Part shown: in pieces, positions 1-7,232 of the stretch
Position numbering within the stretch: position 1 is the first letter of the stretch
How the letters are laid out: the number at the start of each line of letters is the position of its first letter
DNA from: Planctomycetaceae bacterium
GTDB lineage: Bacteria; Planctomycetota; Planctomycetia; Planctomycetales; Planctomycetaceae
Reading direction: 5' to 3'
Assembly (NCBI GenBank): GCA_023262145.1
Contig: JALRDR010000993.1
Location: forward strand, 1 to 34,252
Length of the DNA stretch: 34,252 nt
Program-made: the position numbers and the translations under genes
Notes under the pieces: model-generated
Database searches by the model: none
The model's input: the letters and a program-made list of their open reading frames with translations, nothing else
What the model was told of the DNA's origin: nothing

Positions 1-725
1 ATCACACCGGTTGCGATGCCCGGAAGCGCAGCAGGAATGACCTGTCGCCAGATCGTCTGCCAGCGCGTGGCTCCGAGCGCCAAAGAGGCCACTCGAATCG
101 AGGATGGAACCGCTCGCAATGCCTCCTGGGAAGCAATGATCACGATCGGCAGAATTACCAGACTCATCGTCATGGCGCCGATGAGTACACTTCCATCAAA
201 GATCTCCAGATGCAGAATCCGCACCCGGAATAACCCGAGGACGTTCACCACGCGAGTCCCGTCGAACAGTGACTGCAGTGACAGCATCAATGGACGAAAT
301 GCAGATAAACCCAGAATGCCGTAGACAATGGACGGCACTCCCGCCAGGTTTGAAAGATTGATCCGAATCAGCCGCACCAGCCACGTATCAGAGGCCATCT
401 CCTCCAGATAAACCGCCGAACCAACACCGATCGGAATCGAAAAGGCCGCAGTCAGCATGACCAGCCAGAATGACCCCCAGAGCCCGGCCAGGATTCCGCA
501 GCGAACCGGATTCATGGAGTAGTGATTGCTGAGAAAATCCGGAGCCAGTCGAGACAGACTGGTCCAGAACACCGAGCCCATCAGGATTCCCAGAATCCCC
601 AGTGAGGAATATGTCAGCACCAGACACACCACCCGAAAGATTCGGGATTGCAGCAACCGCCGCCGCAACAGGGAATCCGTCCCCTGACGAAAACTGACTC
701 GTGTGTCCTGCGCAGGAATACTCAT
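1..725 (-). CDS. pstA: Phosphate ABC transporter permease PstA (3' part cut by the window edge)
   Basis: Manual translation of the minus strand from ATG at 725 gives an uninterrupted frame to the window edge: [54 protein letters not shown]...[36 protein letters not shown]...[58 protein letters not shown], with the typical PstA permease EAA-loop. It is absent from the ORF track because its stop lies outside the window. The start overlaps the pstC stop (ATGA). Confidence 0.9.
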   Translation of the reverse strand, partial: [241 protein letters not shown]

Positions 726-1669
726 TGATATTCCTCCCGGAACTTTCTCAGAATCCAGCCGGATATCAGATTGATGACCAGCGTGAGCAGAAACAGGGTG
801 ATCCCGACCGCATACATGCTCATACGACTGATGGAATCTGCCGCACTGTCGCCGGTGCTGGCATGGACCATGAATCCCGTCATGGTCTGTGAACCCTCCA
901 ACGGGTTCAGCGACAGCATCGGACTGCCCCCGGCGGCAATTGCCACCGCCATCGTCTCACCAACGGCTCGCGAAAACGCCAGCAGAAATGACGCCAGAAT
1001 TCCCGAGAGTGCTGCCGGTACGACAACCTTCATGCAGACGTCGTATCTGGTACTGCCGAGCGCATGTGCTGCTTCGCGCAGGCTGCGCGGCACTGAACGA
1101 ATCACGTCTTCGCTGAGCGAAGCGATGAGCGGAGTCACCATGATTCCCACCACGATGCCCGCACTCAGACTGTTGAAAATCGACACCTTCAGATCCAGCC
1201 AGCCGAACAGCGGCTTGAGCAGCCAGGGGGTGACAAACTTCAGCGCAAAGAAACCGAACACGACTGATGGAATTCCCGCCAGCAGCTCGAGCACAGGTTT
1301 CAGGATCTGCCGTTCGCGAGCTCCCGCGTATTCACTCATGTAAATGGCCGCACCCAGCCCCGCCGGTATACTCACCAGCGATGAGATGACTGCAACCATC
1401 ATCGTACCCGACAGCAATGGCCAGATTCCGAATCGCCCTTTGGCCCCGTCCACAGGCTTCCACTGAGTCGAGGTCAGGAACTCTGTGAGCGTTACTCGCT
1501 CAAAGAATGCCGTCTTCTCGCCCGGAGCATAAATCGCGTTGCTGAGCAGCACATAGACAATCGCCCCCGTTGTCAGAACTGACAGTGCAGCGCAGACAAA
1601 CAAACCGACTTGAATCAGCTTTTCGTGGCGGCGGGAGGTGCTGCTGGAGAACGAAACTGAGGCCGACAT
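722..1669 (-). CDS. pstC: Phosphate ABC transporter permease PstC
   Basis: 315 aa with multiple TM segments; motifs GIPSVVFGFFALKFVTPWL, SVPRSLREAAHALGSTRYDVCMKVVVPAALSGILASFLLAFSRAVGETMAVAIAAG; sits between pstS and pstA. Confidence 0.93.
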   Translation of the reverse strand: MSASVSFSSSTSRRHEKLIQVGLFVCAALSVLTTGAIVYVLLSNAIYAPGEKTAFFERVTLTEFLTSTQWKPVDGAKGRFGIWPLLSGTMMVAVISSLVSIPAGLGAAIYMSEYAGARERQILKPVLELLAGIPSVVFGFFALKFVTPWLLKPLFGWLDLKVSIFNSLSAGIVVGIMVTPLIASLSEDVIRSVPRSLREAAHALGSTRYDVCMKVVVPAALSGILASFLLAFSRAVGETMAVAIAAGGSPMLSLNPLEGSQTMTGFMVHASTGDSAADSISRMSMYAVGITLFLLTLVINLISGWILRKFREEYQ

Positions 1670-1901
1670 AACTTACCCGGCAGAATGCGACAGCAGGATC
1701 GCTGCCTCTGTTGGACCGCACATCTGAACTGCAGGTGGACAGCTGATGGTCAAATACCGGCCAGCCTGTTTCACCCTACGGAATTCTGACAATGGAGATG
1801 CCGTCACGCACCCTCGCCGCTGCAAGTTGCTCTGAGTTCTCAATCACAATGCGACGGCCGCCCGGAGCAGTACCCCCGGGCAGATCGCCTGCTGCAACAA
1901 G

Positions 1902-2933
1902 TTACTCCGCCCCGGTGACTTCGCTGATTGCCGCTTCCAGTGCCTGCTGAGCCGATTTCAGTTCAGCGTCATCAAGCGGCACATACCCCACATCACTGAC
2001 CATCTTCTGCCCGTCAGTCAGGAAGAATCGCACGTAGTCCTGAACCTCCGGCTTCTTCAGGCTTTCCTTCTTTACGTAGATGAACAGCGGACGTGAAAGC
2101 GGAGCATACGAGCCGGATTTCACTGTCTCAGATGTCGGTGCAACAGCATCAGCCGGATCGTCGGTCGCAGAGATCTTCAACGCCCTGACCTTGTCCTGAT
2201 TGGCGTAAAAGTAAGCGTAGCCAAAGAATCCCATGCCGCCCTTCTCACCGGAGATCCCGGTGATCGTCACATTATCATCCGCACTGGCGCTGTAGTTCTC
2301 AGTGATCGAATCTTCTTCACCATTGATCTCCTCCGTGAAGAAATCGAATGTCCCGGATTCTTCCCCGGGGCCGAATAATGACAACGGCTCATCCGGCCAT
2401 GCCGCGTCAACATCCTTCCAGGTCCTTGCTTCACTTCCGGCAGCCCAGATCCGGTGGAGCTGACCTGTGGTAACAGCATCAACCCAGTCGTTCTCCTTGT
2501 TCACACAGACGGTCAGGCCGTCCAGAGCAATCCGCAGCTCCAGCAGCTCAATCCCATTCGCTGCACAGTCCGCCAACTCTGATTCCTTCACGCCACGAGA
2601 GGCATTGGCCACATCAATTCGGCCCGCGATCATTTCCTTGAACCCCGTACCGGATCCCGTCACCTTCAGAGCAACTTTGGTATCCGCAAATCGACTCTCA
2701 AATTCTTCCTGCACTGCAGCGGCCACCTTGGCCACAGTACTGGACCCATCCACCTGGATGCGACGAACCCCACTGCCGACCGCCGCCCCTGCTCCACCGC
2801 CGCCTTCTCCGCCGGCACTATCGACGGATTCCACGGAACACCCAGCACTCAAAATCGTCACTGAAAGCAGACAGAGAAAGCCGCTGATTACTCTTGCCCC
2901 GTGCGTTCGATACATTTCCCAGACCCTCATCAC
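1902..2933 (-). CDS. pstS: Phosphate-binding lipoprotein PstS
   Basis: 343 aa; lipobox-like LSAGC after a hydrophobic N-terminus; IQVDGSSTVAKV, TGSGTGFKEMIAGRIDVANASRGVKESE, PGEESGTFDFFTEEI and GMGFFGYAYF are typical of PstS. The real start may be the second Met at 2915. Confidence 0.93.
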   Translation of the reverse strand: MMRVWEMYRTHGARVISGFLCLLSVTILSAGCSVESVDSAGGEGGGGAGAAVGSGVRRIQVDGSSTVAKVAAAVQEEFESRFADTKVALKVTGSGTGFKEMIAGRIDVANASRGVKESELADCAANGIELLELRIALDGLTVCVNKENDWVDAVTTGQLHRIWAAGSEARTWKDVDAAWPDEPLSLFGPGEESGTFDFFTEEINGEEDSITENYSASADDNVTITGISGEKGGMGFFGYAYFYANQDKVRALKISATDDPADAVAPTSETVKSGSYAPLSRPLFIYVKKESLKKPEVQDYVRFFLTDGQKMVSDVGYVPLDDAELKSAQQALEAAISEVTGAE

Positions 2934-3012
2934 TACTGCCGGTACCTGTTCCCGGAACTACCGTGAACGGTTACACGTGCATCGCCACAATTCGATTCGC
3001 CGTAGTGAACCG

Positions 3013-3043
3013 CCTGATTGTTAAGGCTCTGTTAACAATCAGG
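3013..3043 (-). promoter_or_regulatory. Perfect 12-bp inverted repeat (7-nt loop) containing TTAACA direct repeats with 11-bp periodicity; candidate Pho-box-like operator upstream of pstS
   Basis: + strand cctgattgttaa-ggctctg-ttaacaatcagg. The minus strand reads TTAACA-GAGCC-TTAACA, 80-110 nt upstream of the pstS start. No U-tract follows on the minus strand. Confidence 0.5.
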
Positions 3044-3134
3044 ACAAGTGGAGACTTTGCGGAGAAATCCCCGCACAGAAGACCCGACAGCAATGTTGCT
3101 TCGTCACGCCATTTCCGCAGCAGCGGACTGCAGC

Positions 3135-3803
3135 TCAGCCACCAAAATGACGCTGCAGCCAGGACTGCGGCAGCCCGATCTGACAGACCGTAACCGCGCC
3201 TGTCCACTGCTCCGCATTCGCCGCCGCAAACCCCTGTTTGGCAGCCACAAACGTCACCGTCCAATCGGCACGCACACAACAGCCACACGGCTCACCGCTG
3301 TCGCAGTTCATTCCGGAAGGCACATCAACTGCCAGCACCTGCGCATCGCTGGCATTAATCTGCCTGATGACATCAGCAAAGGGAGGACGCACAGCACCCT
3401 GAATCCCGGTCCCCAGCAGACAGTCCACGATCAGATCACTGGCCGTGAGCGACCCTGGAATCAGCTCGGCCACTTCGTCCGAAATCTGCTGAACCGGCAG
3501 TCCGCTGCGGGCCAGAAAGTCCAGATTGGCCTGAGCATCCGGGGTAAGCCTGCGCCCGGCCCGGATCAGCAGTACCTCAGCCGCCTGACCTTCGGCAGCC
3601 AGCAACCGGGCGACGGCAAGTCCGTCCCCGCCGTTGTTGCCGTACCCGCAGACAATGACGATTCGTCGCCACGGTCCCGTGGTCTGAATCTGCCGGCAGA
3701 CCCCTCGAGCCGCATTTTCCATGAGGAGCAGACCGGGAATGCCCAGTTGCTCCAGCGCCAGCTGATCAACCTGTCGCAGGGCTTCTTGAGACAGATACTT
3801 CAC
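3135..3803 (-). CDS. nnrE: NAD(P)H-hydrate epimerase (YjeF N-terminal domain only)
   Basis: 222 aa; MENAARGVCRQI, VIVCGYGNNGGDGLAVARLL, DLIVDCLLGTGIQGAVRPPFADVIRQIN and VDVPSGMNCDSG are characteristic of the YjeF_N family. GTG start. Confidence 0.9.
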   Translation of the reverse strand: MKYLSQEALRQVDQLALEQLGIPGLLLMENAARGVCRQIQTTGPWRRIVIVCGYGNNGGDGLAVARLLAAEGQAAEVLLIRAGRRLTPDAQANLDFLARSGLPVQQISDEVAELIPGSLTASDLIVDCLLGTGIQGAVRPPFADVIRQINASDAQVLAVDVPSGMNCDSGEPCGCCVRADWTVTFVAAKQGFAAANAEQWTGAVTVCQIGLPQSWLQRHFGG

Positions 3804-3830
3804 ACTGAACCTTCCCGAACAATGCCTCCA

Positions 3831-3868
3831 TACCAGGGCTCAGCGAGCATACCAGGGCTCAGCGAGCT
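3831..3868. repeat. Tandem direct duplication of a 19-bp unit spanning the aroG stop codon
   Basis: taccagggctcagcgagca (3831-3849) followed directly by taccagggctcagcgagct (3850-3868); 18 of 19 positions identical. Confidence 0.9.
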
Positions 3869-4923
3869 GACTTCAGCTGCTGGTTTGCTTCGCGCAGCAG
3901 TTGAGCTGTGGTGTCGATATCGATGCAGCCATCAGTGATACTGACCCCGTACTGCAGAGCATTCAGGTCTGCAGTAAGCGACTGATTGCCGGGCTTCAGA
4001 TTGCTTTCCAGCATCAGTCCCACGATTTCGGAATTGCCGGCCGCACGCTGACCAATCACATCTCGCCAGACTTCCGACTGACGACGGTAGTCCTTGCTGG
4101 AGTTGGCATGACTGCAGTCGACAACCAGTCGGGGAGGCAGGTTGGCGGCACGCAGCATCCTGCTGGCCTCTGCGATGGCCCCTGCGTGGTAGTTGGGGCC
4201 ATGCCGCCCGCCACGCAGAATCAGATGACCGAATTCATTTCCTCGTGTTGCCATCACACAGGTCTTGCCGTCGTGATCAATGCCCAGAAAGCGATGAGCG
4301 GCACTGGCTGCCTGCATTGCGTTGATGGCTACTTCCAGACTGCCTTCTGTACTGTTCTTGAAACCGACCGGCATGGACAGCCCACTGGCCATCTGACGAT
4401 GTGTCGGTGATTCCGTGGTGCGGGCGCCGATGGATGCCAGAGTAATCAGGTCGGCGATGTACTGTGGAGTAATCGGTTCGAGCATCTCTGTTGCCGCCGG
4501 CAGCCCGAGGGAATTGATGCGGTTGAGAATATCGCGAGCCTTCTGCAGACCGGATTCAATATCAAACGTGTCGTTCAGGTGCGGGTCGTTGATCAGCCCC
4601 TTCCAGCCAACGGTGGTTCTGGGCTTTTCGAAGTACACGCGCATGACAACCAGCAGCGTTTCCGAAACTTCATCCGCCAGCTGTCGTAGCTTTCCGGCAT
4701 ATTCAAATGCCATGTCCGGGTCATGAATGGAACAGGGCCCGACAATGGCAATCACTCGCGGATCACCGCCATGCAGAATGCTGCGGACTGCATCTCTGGA
4801 CTGTAATACGTGCTGACTGACCTGCGGAGTCACCGGGTACTGCAGCTTTAACTCCTGAGGCGAAACCAGGGGAGTCGTGCTGACGATGTTTACGTCCTGC
4901 AGGGAATATTCTGTGGAATTCAT
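3859..4923 (-). CDS. aroG: 3-deoxy-7-phosphoheptulonate synthase (type I, AroF/G/H family)
   Basis: 354 aa; IVGPCSIHDPDMAFEYA, VMRVYFEKPRTTVGWKGLINDP, GARTTESPTHRQMASGLSMPVGFKNSTEG, LRGGRHGPNY and VDCSHANSSKD. Confidence 0.95.
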   Translation of the reverse strand: MNSTEYSLQDVNIVSTTPLVSPQELKLQYPVTPQVSQHVLQSRDAVRSILHGGDPRVIAIVGPCSIHDPDMAFEYAGKLRQLADEVSETLLVVMRVYFEKPRTTVGWKGLINDPHLNDTFDIESGLQKARDILNRINSLGLPAATEMLEPITPQYIADLITLASIGARTTESPTHRQMASGLSMPVGFKNSTEGSLEVAINAMQAASAAHRFLGIDHDGKTCVMATRGNEFGHLILRGGRHGPNYHAGAIAEASRMLRAANLPPRLVVDCSHANSSKDYRRQSEVWRDVIGQRAAGNSEIVGLMLESNLKPGNQSLTADLNALQYGVSITDGCIDIDTTAQLLREANQQLKSAR

Positions 4924-5273
4924 GGGTGGGACTGTTCAGCTGCGGTTCATCGCGTTCGCCCGATTTTCAATTCGTATCTGACAGCACGAATTACCGGCGA
5001 AGTCGCTCAGACCACACTGGAAGGCAGAAGTCTTGGGGCGACGGGAACGCCAAGTATCCGGAATTCTGGTGCACCAATCAATAACAGCACGTGAAATGTC
5101 CCGGCGACACCATGTTCGAAAAAAGTTCCTCCCTCCCAGAACATTTCAGCGTTCTGTCCGGAATAATCCGAGATCGCCAGTCTAGCCTGACATCCCGATC
5201 CATGGGGATTTGCACCCCCCTGCTTTGCCTCAGCCCGCCAGCCTGCGTATGGTGTCGGAAAAGGAGCCCGTCA

Positions 5274-6317
5274 ATGTGTCGTCTGCTGTCCCCGCTGCTG
5301 TGCAGTCAGCTTCTGCTCTTGCTCGCAACATCCGCGCCCGCCGAAGAACCCTTGCGCATCAACGGTCCCACAATGGGATCCTACTATTCCGTGGTCATCG
5401 ACACCCCGGGGCAGGCCAGCCAGAAACAACTGCAGCAGGACATTGAGGCGATCTTTGCCCGGATCAGCAGCATGATGTCAACGTGGGACAACAACTCCGA
5501 GATCTCCCGCTTCAATGCCTCAGATACCTGCAACTGGTTCCCGGTGAGCCCGGAATTTGCTTTTGTTGCGGCCGAAGCGCTCCGCGTCCATGAGCTCACC
5601 GAAGGATCGCTGGACGTCACCATCGCACCGCTCATCGATGCGTGGGGCTTCGGCAGCTCGGGAAAGAAAACCATCCCTCCGCCTGAGGTCATTCAGACCG
5701 CACTCCGAAAAATCGGCTCCCGACACCTGCAGGTTCGTAATGACCCGCCCGCAATTCGCCGCTGCATTCCCGGGCTGCAGATCAGCCTGAATTCCCTTGC
5801 CCCCGGTTACGCCGCTGATCTCGTCTCTGAACTACTGCGTGCTCGCGGGCTGGAACGTCACGTGGTGGATGTCGGAGGAGAAATTCACGCCGGACGCTGC
5901 AAGCTGAATGGTGCTCCATGGCGACTGGGGGTCGAATCTCCACTGGGTGGTCTGCATACCGCTGTGGAAATGACGGACAGCTCCATCGCCACGTCCGGTG
6001 ACTATCGCAACTTCTTCATCATCAATGATCGCCGCTACGCACATGTACTGGATCCGCGTTCCGGCTATCCAGTGGAGGATCCGCCCGCATCCGTTTCCGT
6101 CATCCATGCCTCGGCAATGACCGCCGATGCCATCGCCACCGGTATGATGGTGCTGGGGCCGCAGCGAGGACTGCAGGTCGCCCGCAGACAGAAACTCGAT
6201 GTGATGTTTCTGGTTGTGCACAAGGACGGCTCAATGGAAGAATTCAGCGTCGGCCGGTTTGCAGACTCTGAACAACCTGCGACACCTGACCAGCCGTCAC
6301 CGAAAAACTCCGACTGA
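5274..6317 (+). CDS. apbE: FAD:protein FMN transferase (ApbE family), exported
   Basis: The ORF opens at 5091, but the internal ATG at 5274 has an upstream GGAG and starts a signal-peptide-like sequence (MCRLLSPLLCSQLLLLLATSAPAEEP). Motifs NGPTMGSYYSVVID, SLNSLAPGYAADLV, VDVGGEIHA, HVLDPRSGYPVE and MTADAIATGMMVLG. Confidence 0.9.
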   Translation: MCRLLSPLLCSQLLLLLATSAPAEEPLRINGPTMGSYYSVVIDTPGQASQKQLQQDIEAIFARISSMMSTWDNNSEISRFNASDTCNWFPVSPEFAFVAAEALRVHELTEGSLDVTIAPLIDAWGFGSSGKKTIPPPEVIQTALRKIGSRHLQVRNDPPAIRRCIPGLQISLNSLAPGYAADLVSELLRARGLERHVVDVGGEIHAGRCKLNGAPWRLGVESPLGGLHTAVEMTDSSIATSGDYRNFFIINDRRYAHVLDPRSGYPVEDPPASVSVIHASAMTADAIATGMMVLGPQRGLQVARRQKLDVMFLVVHKDGSMEEFSVGRFADSEQPATPDQPSPKNSD

Positions 6318-6354
6318 AGCAGGTCGCTGCTGTCGCAGAAGCTTCGACGCCCGA

Positions 6355-6975
6355 CTACTGCAACCCGGGCAGCTGACCATACTGTGCACGAATGCGGGCC
6401 AGCAACGGACCAATCGAGTTCTGTGGGCGGCCCAGTTGTCGGGCTGCTTCCGCATAGCTCAGCCCGTTGAGGTAGATCGCCTGCAGCAACTGCCGTGATT
6501 CCTCAGGCAGAATCTGCATCAGCTGATCCACACGATCCTGCTCTTCCACCCGAGCTGCCGGGCTGCGTTCGGAGCTGGTTGCTTCGACCGCGGCCTTGTG
6601 AGCATCCACGTGACCGAACGCCTGGCGATATCGCTGCTCCTTCAGTCTTCGAATGACAATTCGTCGAGCGATCACGGCGAGGTAGACGGCCAGTGAACTG
6701 CGGCCCTGGAAATCCCGCAGCGCGGCCATGTCGCGATGCAGCAGCTCTGCCATCGTGTCAGCACACAGGTCATCGACGTCATCCGCCGAAAGTTTCAGAC
6801 TGTAAGCTTCCGCAGCCTGGCGGATTACCTGCAGCAACAGCCCGGAATAACGATCCACAAACTGCCTCCAGCTGCCGGCTTGATGATCCAGCAGCTGCCG
6901 CAGCAGTTCGCGATCGACATCAGACAAAGGCACGCTGACAGACTTTCGTGAAGGGGCAGGACACGCAATACACAC
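6355..6975 (-). CDS. RNA polymerase sigma factor, sigma-70/ECF-like
   Basis: 206 aa; region 2-like DVDDLCADTMAELLHRDMAALRDFQGRSSLAVYLAVIARRIVIRRLKEQR and region 4-like LPEESRQLLQAIYLNGLSYAEAARQLGRPQNSIGPLLARIRAQ. Exact start uncertain. Confidence 0.85.
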   Translation of the reverse strand: MCIACPAPSRKSVSVPLSDVDRELLRQLLDHQAGSWRQFVDRYSGLLLQVIRQAAEAYSLKLSADDVDDLCADTMAELLHRDMAALRDFQGRSSLAVYLAVIARRIVIRRLKEQRYRQAFGHVDAHKAAVEATSSERSPAARVEEQDRVDQLMQILPEESRQLLQAIYLNGLSYAEAARQLGRPQNSIGPLLARIRAQYGQLPGLQ

Positions 6976-7232
6976 TGCGGCAGTTATTGCAATCGTCTGA
7001 TGTCAGACGCTCGCACTATGGAATCCCCACAGAATTCCTGCGTTCTTTCGCTATTCTGCGTTGTTCATCCACCCACGGCAACCCTGTTCCTGGCTCACCG
7101 CACTGTAACATCCCTTTGCCGCCACCACTCAAGTCGGTTGCATTCGCTTCCGGTCTGTCGGATCATGACTCCTACGAAGTGTGTGTCCAGCACTGCTTTG
7201 GTCTCTCCTTGACGTCTCTGTGAGACTTTTCC

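Noticed and set aside
1860-1881. 6-bp inverted repeat gcccgg...ccgggc between pstS and pstC
   Set aside because: Short stem in GC-rich DNA without a U-tract; could be an attenuating hairpin but too weak to call.
3048-3938. 296-aa plus-strand ORF opposite nnrE
   Set aside because: Antisense shadow overlapping nnrE and the aroG end; composition not protein-like.
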